Shown here piece by piece: positions 9,074 through 17,010 of a DNA stretch of 42,213 bases; the first letter of the stretch is position 1; each line of letters opens with the position of its first letter. The notes under the pieces were generated by a model that was not told the DNA's origin, ran no database searches, and saw only the letters and a list, made by a program, of their open reading frames with translations. Location of the stretch: positions 1 through 42,213 of the forward strand of contig JBMFJH010000014.1 of NCBI GenBank assembly GCA_049973945.1, written 5' to 3'. The stretch is from Acd1 sp049973945. GTDB lineage: Archaea > Thermoproteota > Thermoprotei_A > Sulfolobales > Sulfolobaceae. A program made the position numbers and the translations under genes.

Positions 9074-9439
9074 CGGACAGACTGCACATATTTCTGGGAA
9101 CTTGTTGAGGTTCACCTTCTTATAGGGCCCGTCCACCGCGACGACTGCGTCGTTGGGAACCCCGACTTTATCGGGCTCGCTCACATTCCACGCGTCGCAT
9201 ATCCCGTTGTTCGCGTACCTGCAGGTCTTGCTCTTCCATATGGCCTGAGACCTAACAACGGTCAGCCATGAGACTGATTTCTCCAGGGCCTCTATCCTCT
9301 TGACTATGTCATCGTGAGCCCTCCTGTTATCGTCCTTGACCTTCTCTACCTCAGCCTTCAACGACTTTACTTCCGTTTCCAGGTCGGTCACGGAAACGAG
9401 GACTATGTTGGGTTTGAATACCTCTTCCGCGTAGCTCAC
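9053..9439 (-). CDS. Conserved-looking coiled-coil protein with a four-cysteine module
   Basis: I do not recognise this 128-residue protein. Residues about 18-58 form a charged heptad-like helix, likely a coiled coil. The C-terminal part has four cysteines: Cys73 and Cys81 (CRYANNGIC), then Cys118 and Cys121 (CAVC). This spacing could hold zinc or an iron-sulfur cluster. The GTG start at 9439 gives MSYAEEV. It is divergent from the DUF2192-like gene. Confidence 0.65.
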   Translation of the reverse strand: MSYAEEVFKPNIVLVSVTDLETEVKSLKAEVEKVKDDNRRAHDDIVKRIEALEKSVSWLTVVRSQAIWKSKTCRYANNGICDAWNVSEPDKVGVPNDAVVAVDGPYKKVNLNKFPEICAVCPLYEMKK

Positions 9440-9466
9440 GAAAGTACTCTTTATGTAGCTTCATAT

Positions 9467-9476
9467 GTTTAAAAAG
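9467..9476 (+). promoter_or_regulatory. TATA-like box for the gene starting at 9497
   Basis: GTTTAAAAAG is centred about 26 bp before the ATG at 9497, giving a leaderless layout. Confidence 0.55.
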
Positions 9477-9496
9477 ATCATGCCGAATAATCCCTC

Positions 9497-10198
9497 ATGG
9501 TTAAAGAGCTCTATAAACCGAAGGTGAAGGCGCTTACCGACATATGGAGCACGGTACTGCTGAACTGGGAGAAAATAGATAGGCCAGCACTCATTGCGTA
9601 TTTAGAGAAGGTATACAGCGAACGAGGGATCAGACCTTTCAGAGGATTCAGGGCCGAGAACCTTTACGAGAAAGAGCTGACGAGCATGTATGTCGTAGGC
9701 AAGGACGGGCTGGGGCTCTTGGACGACAACAAGCCGGTCTTCGACAAACTGTTTATGGAAGAGGAGAAGTTCGAGCAGATTTACGAACTTCTCGCCTCGG
9801 ACAGGCCGCTGGAAGCCTTCACCTTGAGTCAGCAGAGCACCGACACGCTAGCTAGAGCGTTAAGGTTAGGGTTTACGAGGGCAATATTTTCCTTCCAGGA
9901 CTACGAGGTGCTTTACGGATCCTTGAGGAGCTTAGACGGTACTGGCATCGACCCGCTTAAGCACACCGCAGCTAGCTTCTCGAGGTTCGTCACTGCATTC
10001 CTTCTGGCTGAGGGGATCGCCGAGAAAAGGCTGAGGGACAGGATTAGTGTCGAGGCCGAGAAGAAGGCGATCTCGATAAGGATCGGTATTAAGTACCCTA
10101 TGCCTAAGTATGAATACATCATGCTCATTGCGAGGGAAGTGTTCGGTGTCGGGGACAAAATACTAAAGAAAATATTTGGTAACACCGAAACTCAATAA
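9497..10198 (+). CDS. Conserved archaeal protein, probably DUF2192
   Basis: A 233-residue soluble, mostly helical protein with no signal peptide or membrane segment. The layout recalls the crenarchaeal DUF2192 family, whose function is unknown; this is from memory and not certain. The N-terminus (VKELYKPKVKALTDIW) and a basic helical C-terminus (YIMLIAREVFGVGDKILKK) are the most family-like parts. It has a clear leaderless promoter and stands upstream of the HTH-CBS gene in the same direction, with its own stop 33 bp before that start. Confidence 0.6.
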   Translation: MVKELYKPKVKALTDIWSTVLLNWEKIDRPALIAYLEKVYSERGIRPFRGFRAENLYEKELTSMYVVGKDGLGLLDDNKPVFDKLFMEEEKFEQIYELLASDRPLEAFTLSQQSTDTLARALRLGFTRAIFSFQDYEVLYGSLRSLDGTGIDPLKHTAASFSRFVTAFLLAEGIAEKRLRDRISVEAEKKAISIRIGIKYPMPKYEYIMLIAREVFGVGDKILKKIFGNTETQ

Positions 10199-10199
10199 C

Positions 10200-10209
10200 C
10201 TTTTTTACT
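10200..10209 (+). promoter_or_regulatory. TATA-like box for the HTH-CBS gene
   Basis: CTTTTTTACT is centred about 27 bp before the ATG at 10232. The in-frame ATG at 10238 is the alternative start; the spacing favours the first. Confidence 0.5.
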
Positions 10210-10231
10210 GTGGGATTTCACATTTTCCGTA

Positions 10232-11137
10232 ATGACAATGGATCAATTGACGCCAACGCAGAAAGAGATCCTGCTGGCGATCATCAGCCTTTACGAGAAG
10301 GAAAAGAGGCTTATCAAAAGCAAGGAGGTCGCCGACATTATAGGGAAGGACGAGGGTACTGTAAGGAACCTAATCGCCAGCCTCAAGGCTTTAGGCCTAC
10401 TCGAGTCCAAGCCTGGCCCGAGCGGAGGCTACATTCCGACGTTGAAGGCGTACGAGTTCACGAAGTCAACGAGCTATTTGCCCCAGAAGGTCGTGCTGTA
10501 CAGGGGTGACCTTGAAACCAACGTCTCAGTATACTCGATAGAGATCCTGGACTTATCGAATCCTGAGGGCGGCAAGATACTGATAAAGGTCGTGGAGGAC
10601 CCCAAGTCCATTCGAGTTGGGGACAGGGTCAGATTGGGGCCGCTGCCCTACTCGAGGCTGGTAATTGAGGGTGTGGTGACTCACATCGACTCTGACAGGA
10701 GGGAACTCCTTATCGACCTCACCAGGATGATAAGCATACCGAAAGTGAAGATAGCCGACATGATTAAGGGCAAGAGGATAATCGCCCTAAGGCCGGACAT
10801 GGCGATCAAGGAGGCGGCGAGAATCCTCTACAGCGAGGGAATAAGGGGAGCCCCTGTGGTGGACGAGGAGAACAGGGTCGTTGGTGTGCTCACCTCCGCC
10901 GACGTCATAAGGGCATTAATAGACGGGAAGGTCGACGCCAAGGTCTCCGAGTACATGAAGACCAACGTGATCATGATTTCGGTAGACGACGACATAATCG
11001 ACGCAATTAACAAAATGATGATTTACAACGTGGGTAGGCTGATAGTTTTGGACAGGGACTCGAGGCTTGTGGGAATAGTGACGAGAACCGACATACTCAG
11101 GACTATAGCGGGGCTCGACAGGATAATTACGATTTAA
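10232..11137 (+). CDS. Transcriptional regulator with N-terminal HTH and C-terminal CBS pair
   Basis: A 301-residue protein in three parts. Residues about 5-65 form a winged helix (SKEVADIIGKDEGTVRNLIASL). Residues about 75-165 form a beta-rich middle region (GDRVRLGPLPYSRLVIEG). Residues about 170-300 form a pair of CBS domains (IKEAARILYSEGIRGAPVVD and a second copy with YNVGRLIVLD). CBS pairs usually bind adenosine nucleotides, so it may couple energy or nucleotide status to transcription, as inferred for the COG2524-type archaeal regulators. The next gene starts 2 bp after its stop. Confidence 0.85.
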   Translation: MTMDQLTPTQKEILLAIISLYEKEKRLIKSKEVADIIGKDEGTVRNLIASLKALGLLESKPGPSGGYIPTLKAYEFTKSTSYLPQKVVLYRGDLETNVSVYSIEILDLSNPEGGKILIKVVEDPKSIRVGDRVRLGPLPYSRLVIEGVVTHIDSDRRELLIDLTRMISIPKVKIADMIKGKRIIALRPDMAIKEAARILYSEGIRGAPVVDEENRVVGVLTSADVIRALIDGKVDAKVSEYMKTNVIMISVDDDIIDAINKMMIYNVGRLIVLDRDSRLVGIVTRTDILRTIAGLDRIITI

Positions 11138-11139
11138 GC

Positions 11140-11478
11140 ATGAAGGAACGGGTTTGGTTCGTTTACGGCAATATACTCTTCGAGGTGCCTAACGTTAGTG
11201 ACGGCGATTACGCTTTCGTCGCGGACCCCGTTATAGCAGCGGAGCTACTAAGCGGATCAGGGGAGCCAAAGGCGATAGTGCACTCGCACAAAGTTAGTTG
11301 CGAACCGAGCCTCAGCGACCTCGAAAACATGAGGGTTTGGAAAGTCGATTGGATCATAGTTAGTCCGAACTGTGTCAGGGCCTGGAGGCTCACCTCAAAC
11401 GGTCGTCTCGAGGAGGTTGACGTCGATCCCCTTCTTCTTCAGGTACTCCACGACCTTCTCATGGAGGTTCTTCAGTAA
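11140..11478 (+). CDS. Small JAMM/MPN-like protein
   Basis: A 112-residue protein that I read as a compact JAB1/MPN (JAMM) domain. VHSH at 47-50 is followed by SLSD at 57-60, resembling the metal motif H-x-H-x7-S-x2-D but with six residues instead of seven between the second histidine and the serine. A possible catalytic glutamate is Glu15 (LFEVPN). Active archaeal members cleave ubiquitin-like SAMP tags; whether this one is active is unknown. It follows the HTH-CBS gene by 2 bp. Its last 84 bp lie opposite the 3' end of the helicase gene. Confidence 0.6.
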   Translation: MKERVWFVYGNILFEVPNVSDGDYAFVADPVIAAELLSGSGEPKAIVHSHKVSCEPSLSDLENMRVWKVDWIIVSPNCVRAWRLTSNGRLEEVDVDPLLLQVLHDLLMEVLQ

Positions 11479-14016
11479 GTTCCTCTTGTCCGCGGCCAAC
11501 ACGACGTCCGAATACTCCTTTATCAGAATGTTGTGCGCGAACGGGCTCGGGGTATCGGTTGGGCCGAACTTGACCACCTTGACTTCGCCCGACTGAACCC
11601 TGCGGAGGGTCTCGGCAGCCCTCTTGTAGTCCATATAGTCCTCTAGGATTTCCCTGAACGTCTCCTTAAGCACAGGGAATCCCTCGAGCCTCTTGACCAC
11701 TTCAAGGAGCGTCTCTGAGCTTAGTTGCCTCCTCTCGAGACTCTTCTCCTTTCCTCTGTACCTCTTCAGTATCATGAAGGCCCTCTCGGCGACGTGCCTG
11801 AACCTCCTCTTCAGCAACTCGGTTCTCAGCAACACCTGGCTGAGTATATCGTAGAGGCCTTCAGGGTCGAGTTCGTAGAACGGCCTGACAGGGTCGTAAT
11901 CGACTCTTTCAGGTAACGTCAGGGCGAACCCGTTGTCCGTCAGGGAGATCTTGACGTCCATATTGAGGTCGTTTGAAACCTTATACGCGAAGGCCCTCGA
12001 CAGGGCGTCAAGTGCCCTCCTCCCTATTAGCACGTGGTAAATAAACGTCCTCTTCCCGTCCCCCTCGTCGAGTATTTCCACCAGGTAAAGGTTGTCGGAA
12101 GGGACTACCCCACCCGTGAAGAGGTGCTGCTCGAGTACGTAGACGTAGATGGACTCCGCCTCCCTTTTGTTCAGCGCTAACCTCTTCTGGATATAATCGA
12201 CGACTTCGCTCTTCGGTTTACCTTGCCTTATCAGGTCTGCAACTTCTCCCCTGAACTTCGCTATCTCCCTAGCGGAGTCGTAAGCTAACGGGAGCATTTC
12301 GGAGAACCAGCTAGGGACTGTGGGCCTCTGACCTTCTACCGGCCTAACTATTACCTCGCCTGACCTACTCCCTATGAACTCGTAGGTCTTCCCGGCCAGC
12401 ACGAAGATGTCGCCTGGACTCAGGATTTCGGCGAATTCCTCTTCAAGGTTACCTATGTACCTACCGCTTTCAAGCCTCACCGGGACTTTCGCCTCGTCTG
12501 GGATGGTGCCGCTGTTCAGCATGAATATCATCCTGGAGCCGAACTTAGGCACAATCTTACCGTCCCTCAACCTGACTTTGGCGTACACTTTGTTCTCCTC
12601 GAGGCCGTACTTGCCCGTAAGGTAGTCGAGTACGTTCCTGAACTCCTCGAGCGTTAAATCGTGGTATGTGTATGTCTTCTTAAGGATCTCGAAAAGCTCA
12701 GTCGCCTCTACCTCTTTGATCAGGGAAGCCGCCAGAATAACTTGAACTAGGACGTCCAGGGGCTTCTTCGGGATGTGAACCGAGTCTATCTTCCTGTCCC
12801 TCGCCAGCTGTGCCAGCACGGAACACTCGACCAGGTCGTCCCTGTCCACGACGATTATCCTTCCCTCGCTCACGGCCTTAATGTGGTGACCTGCCCTGCC
12901 AATTCTCTGCAATAGCCTGCTCACGCTCTTAGGACTGCTCAGTAGGACTACAAGGTCGATGTAGCCTATGTCTATGCCTAGCTCCAGGCTGGTCGACGAG
13001 ACGACGACCTTCAGCTCCCCTCTCTTTAAGCGTTCCTCAACGTCAAGCCTCACTTCTCTACTTAGGCTGCTGTGGTGCGCCGCGACCAAGTCGGCGTCGT
13101 AAAGCTCCTCAGTGCTAAGGACTTTCCTCAGCTTGTAGGAGACCCTCTCCGTTCCGCTCCTCGTGTTGGTGAACACTAGAGTCGTCCTGTGACGCTTGAT
13201 CTCCTCGGTCAAGTACCTGTAGATGCCCTGCTCCACCTCTTCCTCAGTAGCGTGAACTAAGTCCTTGACGGGGGAAACAACCTTTATGTCTGTGGGCTTC
13301 ACGAACCTCGCGTCGACGATCTTGCACGGCCTACCAGGGCCTGTGAGGAACTTCGCGACCTCGTCCAACGGGGAAATGGTAGCGCTCAGCCCAACCCTAG
13401 TGAGCGGGGATCCTTTGATAAGTGCCTCCAGCAGCTCGACCGATGACATGAGTAGCGAACCCCTTTTGCTACTTGCCAGCTCGTGGATCTCGTCAATGAC
13501 TATCCACTCCGCCGTTGCCAACTTCTCGCGGAACTTGAGCGACGTTAGGGAAATCGTGAAGGACTCTGGAGTCGTGATCAGAATGTGCGGAGGTTTCCTT
13601 AACATCTTCTGCTTCTCGCTCGACGATGTGTCGCTCGTCCTAACAGCAACGGTAATTTCGGGGAAGTTCTGGTCGAGCTCGCGGAGCTCCTTAAGGGGCT
13701 CGGACAGGTTCCTCCTCATGTCGTTGTTAAGCGCGCGAAGGGGCGAGACGTAAATCGCGTAGATCTTGTCCTCCAACTCGCCCTTCTTACCCCTCTTCGC
13801 CAACTCGCTGATTATACCGAGGAACGCCGCGAGCGTTTTCCCACTACCGGTTGGACTCGAGACCAACACGTTCATGCGGTTGATGATCGCAGGAATCGCC
13901 CCCTTTTGGGGAGGAGTAAATGATTCGTACTTTTTCCTAAACCACTCCGCAACGGTTCGATCCAGCAGAGAGTAAATCTCTTCATCGCTGAGTTCAGAGG
14001 CGATTACGCCGGTCAA
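11395..14016 (-). CDS. Lhr-type superfamily 2 DNA helicase of the ups region
   Basis: An 873-residue ATP-dependent helicase. Motif I is SPTGSGKT at 54-61, motif II is DEIH at about 173, motif III is SAT, and motif VI is QRIGRAGH. A winged-helix and Lhr-specific C-terminal half follow. Its length and place match the helicase at the end of the Sulfolobales ups region (Saci_1500; Hel112 of S. solfataricus), reported to act on branched DNA, which supports a role in repairing DNA exchanged after UV. The start is TTG at 14016, because the only nearby ATG (14021) runs into TGA after one codon. It has its own TATA-like box. Confidence 0.9.
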   Translation of the reverse strand: MTGVIASELSDEEIYSLLDRTVAEWFRKKYESFTPPQKGAIPAIINRMNVLVSSPTGSGKTLAAFLGIISELAKRGKKGELEDKIYAIYVSPLRALNNDMRRNLSEPLKELRELDQNFPEITVAVRTSDTSSSEKQKMLRKPPHILITTPESFTISLTSLKFREKLATAEWIVIDEIHELASSKRGSLLMSSVELLEALIKGSPLTRVGLSATISPLDEVAKFLTGPGRPCKIVDARFVKPTDIKVVSPVKDLVHATEEEVEQGIYRYLTEEIKRHRTTLVFTNTRSGTERVSYKLRKVLSTEELYDADLVAAHHSSLSREVRLDVEERLKRGELKVVVSSTSLELGIDIGYIDLVVLLSSPKSVSRLLQRIGRAGHHIKAVSEGRIIVVDRDDLVECSVLAQLARDRKIDSVHIPKKPLDVLVQVILAASLIKEVEATELFEILKKTYTYHDLTLEEFRNVLDYLTGKYGLEENKVYAKVRLRDGKIVPKFGSRMIFMLNSGTIPDEAKVPVRLESGRYIGNLEEEFAEILSPGDIFVLAGKTYEFIGSRSGEVIVRPVEGQRPTVPSWFSEMLPLAYDSAREIAKFRGEVADLIRQGKPKSEVVDYIQKRLALNKREAESIYVYVLEQHLFTGGVVPSDNLYLVEILDEGDGKRTFIYHVLIGRRALDALSRAFAYKVSNDLNMDVKISLTDNGFALTLPERVDYDPVRPFYELDPEGLYDILSQVLLRTELLKRRFRHVAERAFMILKRYRGKEKSLERRQLSSETLLEVVKRLEGFPVLKETFREILEDYMDYKRAAETLRRVQSGEVKVVKFGPTDTPSPFAHNILIKEYSDVVLAADKRNLLKNLHEKVVEYLKKKGIDVNLLETTV

Positions 14017-14041
14017 ACCATGGGGTAATACCTTTTTCGGC

Positions 14042-14050
14042 CTTATATGC
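14042..14050 (-). promoter_or_regulatory. TATA-like box of the helicase gene
   Basis: On the minus strand CATATAAGG lies about 30 bp before the TTG at 14016 and 25 bp before an ATG at 14021. No ANTTTC hexamer is seen just upstream, unlike at the pilus promoters. Confidence 0.5.
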
Positions 14051-14072
14051 TGTCTTCAAGTAACACCGCAGT

Positions 14073-15449
14073 TTACCCTTCCTTAAATCCCACGTAAGCG
14101 GTGTAAACGTAAGCTAAGCCGTAATAAAAGAGCCACAGGGCGGAGACGAAGTCGTGGTCGAGCAGGTACTTCGCGGAACCCGCAACGTATACTCCACCTA
14201 GAATTATAGTCCATACCGGCACATACCTATCCGCGGGCTTACCACCCTTGGGAGTGACCTTGTAAGTCATTCCTCCCGTGAGTCCCCTCACGAACCCATA
14301 TAGAATGTACGGCGAGATGCCCGCACTCAACGAAGATATCCTGCCCATAGACCTCAACTTGAACAGCCCTTTTACCTCGTTCACTTCCTCAGTTTCTTTT
14401 ATGAAAGCATAAGCGTAAACTGACAAGGAAAAGGCCCACGCCGCCATGAGTGGCAATGGGACGTCGAACCCATACGGCGTGAATGCCAGTACGGCCAGGA
14501 GGGTCATCGCTACAAAAACTGCCGAGATCGGCGTGTATTGAAGCAAGTACCATAAGGCATCGAGTTTCTTGAGGAACGTCATTTGTCTCGAAGTAAGTAT
14601 TTTCGAAAAGTTCTTCCTCAGGGTCTCGGCGGTTCCGTAACTCCATCTAGACTGCTGTATGACGAAGGCCTTGAGAGTCGAGGGAACCTCTACCTTAATC
14701 TCGTAAGGCGACGAACATATGTTCATTCCTTCGCTCATCAATCTCGATCCTACCTCCAGGTCGTCCTGAATGACGTCGCAGTCCCACCCCCCTACCTTCC
14801 TTAGGGAAGAGGCTCTGAAGATCGTCCCGCTACCAACGGGAAACTGGGCGAAGTTCTTCCCTCTCCTGCCAAGGAAAAGAGACCTGCTTACGAGGGACGT
14901 AGTCACTAGGACGCCAAGAGCCGTTAAAGACCATCTCTTGTAATAGCCTCTCCACCTCAAAGTCACCGCGTCGCACCCCTCCTGTTCCATAAGCTCGATG
15001 GCCCTAATCAGGTCGTCAGGGTCTAGCCTAGAGTCGACGTCAAGTGTGACTATGTAGTCTCCGTTAGCCCTCTCCAGGCCGTATTGGAGCGCGCAGGCCT
15101 TGTAGCCCCTTCTGACTTCCCTTCTGAACACCCGTACGTTGCGGAAACCAGATAGTTCGACCTTCAGTTTCTCCACATAGTCCTCGTCATCGTCAGACAC
15201 TATAATGATCTCGAAAAAGTCGGAGTATCTGCTCTCGTTCAACAGCCTCACGAGCTCAAGCACGGTCGATATGTCCTCGCCCTTTGTAGGCACGATTATC
15301 GAGACCTTTGGATCGAGGAGCTTCGCGGCACTCGCCTTTTTCAATGAGTATGTGACCCTAAACGACCTCTCGAAAGTCAGCACTTGATAGAAGACGAACG
15401 GCATAGTGTAGAGCAACAGCGCGACGAAGACAACCTCGGCTAACTGCAT
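14073..15449 (-). CDS. Membrane-bound family 2 glycosyltransferase of the ups region
   Basis: A 458-residue GT-A fold glycosyltransferase with an N-terminal membrane helix (about 4-24) and roughly four C-terminal helices (about 305-455). The catalytic region has VSIIVPTKGED, the DxD-type LDVDSRL (about 136), QDDLEV (about 229) and QQSRW (about 265), the set found in processive cellulose/hyaluronan-type synthases and ceramide glucosyltransferases. In Sulfolobales a glycosyltransferase sits at this place beside ups, and cell-surface glycans matter for species-specific pilus recognition, so a surface-glycan role is plausible. The ATG overlaps the ParB-like stop by one base (TGATG). Confidence 0.88.
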   Translation of the reverse strand: MQLAEVVFVALLLYTMPFVFYQVLTFERSFRVTYSLKKASAAKLLDPKVSIIVPTKGEDISTVLELVRLLNESRYSDFFEIIIVSDDDEDYVEKLKVELSGFRNVRVFRREVRRGYKACALQYGLERANGDYIVTLDVDSRLDPDDLIRAIELMEQEGCDAVTLRWRGYYKRWSLTALGVLVTTSLVSRSLFLGRRGKNFAQFPVGSGTIFRASSLRKVGGWDCDVIQDDLEVGSRLMSEGMNICSSPYEIKVEVPSTLKAFVIQQSRWSYGTAETLRKNFSKILTSRQMTFLKKLDALWYLLQYTPISAVFVAMTLLAVLAFTPYGFDVPLPLMAAWAFSLSVYAYAFIKETEEVNEVKGLFKLRSMGRISSLSAGISPYILYGFVRGLTGGMTYKVTPKGGKPADRYVPVWTIILGGVYVAGSAKYLLDHDFVSALWLFYYGLAYVYTAYVGFKEG

Positions 15450-15979
15450 CAGGACAGCTTTATGTTAACGGGTCTCACTTTAAAGTCGAAGAGGTGTCGA
15501 GTCGTCTTAGGAGGATAGACGATGCCGAGGCTTACTGCCCGAAAGATCTCCCTCTTAGGCAGAGGCGGTAAAGGACATCCTTCATCCTTAGACTTAACTG
15601 CGATTGGGTCGTGACCGGCAGAGACGATCTTGTCGTGAAGGCTCCAGTAGAACGCGTAATAGTCGTCCCCAAAAGTAACTGCGATCTCGCGTATTTCCGA
15701 GCACATGTCACCCATAGCGGAACCGTAGAGCCTGGCTTTCAGCTTCCAGGAAGAGTTATGCACGCTGTCGTAGTTCACCAAAATCGCGGGTAGCTTCACG
15801 CCTAAATCGAGAGCCACGAACCACCTGTGATGTCCGTCTATTACGAAGAGCCTATTCCTCTCCACCACGATTGGATACACCGTGCCGGAGTGCATTTCCC
15901 GATCCCTATCCCTCAGGAGCCTCTCGTCGACGTCCTCGTGAGGACTCACGTCCTTAGGGTCTAGCCATTCGATATTCAC
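15449..15979 (-). CDS. ParB/Srx-fold protein of the ups region
   Basis: About 176 residues with the ParB-like nuclease fold; the signature is VIDGHHRW near the N-terminus, followed by ALDLGVKLPAILV. The ups-region homologue in S. acidocaldarius (Saci_1498) was reported to have DNase activity. The same fold also occurs in archaeal free serine kinase (SerK), and the C-terminal PPKTTRH stretch here recalls that group, so kinase activity is an alternative. I prefer the GTG at 15979, because the upstream GTG at 15988 lies inside the Shine-Dalgarno-like AGGTGAT that would serve it. It overlaps the endonuclease III gene by 26 bp. Confidence 0.85.
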   Translation of the reverse strand: MNIEWLDPKDVSPHEDVDERLLRDRDREMHSGTVYPIVVERNRLFVIDGHHRWFVALDLGVKLPAILVNYDSVHNSSWKLKARLYGSAMGDMCSEIREIAVTFGDDYYAFYWSLHDKIVSAGHDPIAVKSKDEGCPLPPLPKREIFRAVSLGIVYPPKTTRHLFDFKVRPVNIKLS

Positions 15980-16619
15980 AGCAATCACCTAACGGACACG
16001 CCTCACATTTCGGCTTCCTAGCTGTGCACACCTTCCTGCCCAAAGTTATGAGCTTATGGTGTAGCTCAAGTAGCTCGCGTGGTTTCAAATTGCTTGATAG
16101 CACTATTTCAGCGATTCGAGAGTAACTCATCTTTTCGCCGTTCAATCTCGAAAATATCCTCTTGATGTGAGTGTCGGAAGGGAAATAGCGACAACCGAAG
16201 CACGTCAGGAGAACCACGTCGGCCGTTTTCTCACCAACGCCCTCAATGGACAGTAGTTTCTCCCTTAACTCCTCACAACTCGACTCGTCGACGACTGAAG
16301 GCTCGTAGCCAAGGAACGTTTTGGCAGCTTCTATTATAGACTTTGCCTTAGAGCTCATGAGGCCTGCGGGCCTAATTATCGGAACCAGCGTGCCGACGTC
16401 TAACTGCACGAAAGTCCTCGGTTCCACTCTTCCGAAGACTTGACGTAAGTTGTTGAAGGCCCGCATTGCGGCCCTATCGGTCGTATTTTGTGACAGTATA
16501 GTCGCTACGAGGGTTTGAAAGAAGTCCCCTGAATCGCTACACACGTAGGCGGCTATGAACTCCTCCAGGTTGCCTTGATCCGTAAGCCTGGAAAGGACGT
16601 CCCTTATCGAACACCTCAT
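15954..16619 (-). CDS. nth: Endonuclease III-like DNA glycosylase of the ups region
   Basis: A 221-residue HhH-GPD base-excision repair enzyme that removes oxidised pyrimidines and nicks the abasic site. The catalytic lysine is Lys131 in the helix-hairpin-helix motif GVGEKTAD and the catalytic aspartate is Asp149 (SDTHIKR). The 4Fe-4S cluster cysteines are at 198, 205, 208 and 214 (spacing 6-2-5). It starts with ATG overlapping the upsB stop by 4 bp, so it is co-transcribed with the pilus genes. An endonuclease III gene in this position is a known feature of the ups region. Confidence 0.93.
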   Translation of the reverse strand: MRCSIRDVLSRLTDQGNLEEFIAAYVCSDSGDFFQTLVATILSQNTTDRAAMRAFNNLRQVFGRVEPRTFVQLDVGTLVPIIRPAGLMSSKAKSIIEAAKTFLGYEPSVVDESSCEELREKLLSIEGVGEKTADVVLLTCFGCRYFPSDTHIKRIFSRLNGEKMSYSRIAEIVLSSNLKPRELLELHHKLITLGRKVCTARKPKCEACPLGDCCEYRMARP

Positions 16620-17005
16620 AACCTGATATACGTTCCGTTCAGAATCGCATATATAGGAGTATTAGCCGTCACGTTCATGTCTACGTTCGTGAGGTTGTAG
16701 AGCGAAACCAAAACGTAAGCCCCCACGGCTCGGCTTACTGGAATAACTTTGTCCTTGATTATGAGCGTCTGAACATATACCGGGGTATCTCCGTAGTTGT
16801 AAAGGTAAACCGACTTAGTGTCGTGTCCCACCACGATTAGTCCGACCCGGAGCTTGGCCAACGTAAGGCTCTGCTGATATAGCTCGTTAGCGGAGTTCCG
16901 TGAAACTACGTTGAAGTTGCTAAATGTGATTAGCAACGGAGCGATAAGCGACACTATAATTAAAAGAATTATGAGGCTAGAAAAAATTTCGGATATACCT
17001 TTCAT
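16616..17005 (-). CDS. upsB: Type IV pilin of the UV-inducible pilus (UpsB)
   Basis: A small class III signal-peptide protein. The N-terminus MKGISEIFSSL gives a PibD-type cleavage after KG, followed by a hydrophobic helix of about 20 residues (IILLIIVSLIAPLLI) that would form the pilus core. The rest is beta-rich with NVT/NLT/NGT sequons for N-glycosylation. I choose ATG at 17005 because GGTGA lies 5 bases upstream; the GTG at 17014 falls inside that ribosome-binding site. The second pilin gene lies just upstream and the pair follows upsF, the standard upsX-E-F-A-B order, hence the name. Confidence 0.85.
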   Translation of the reverse strand: MKGISEIFSSLIILLIIVSLIAPLLITFSNFNVVSRNSANELYQQSLTLAKLRVGLIVVGHDTKSVYLYNYGDTPVYVQTLIIKDKVIPVSRAVGAYVLVSLYNLTNVDMNVTANTPIYAILNGTYIRL

Positions 17006-17010
17006 CCGGT

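Noticed and set aside
10210..10509. Plus-strand frame of 99 codons overlapping the HTH-CBS gene
   Set aside because: It lies in another frame of a gene with clear HTH and CBS domains and has low-complexity, charged composition.
13265..13753. Long plus-strand open frame of 162 codons opposite the helicase gene
   Set aside because: It is antisense to a helicase with all its motifs and its product is Ser/Leu-rich without family features. The G+C-rich codon bias of the real gene keeps this frame open.
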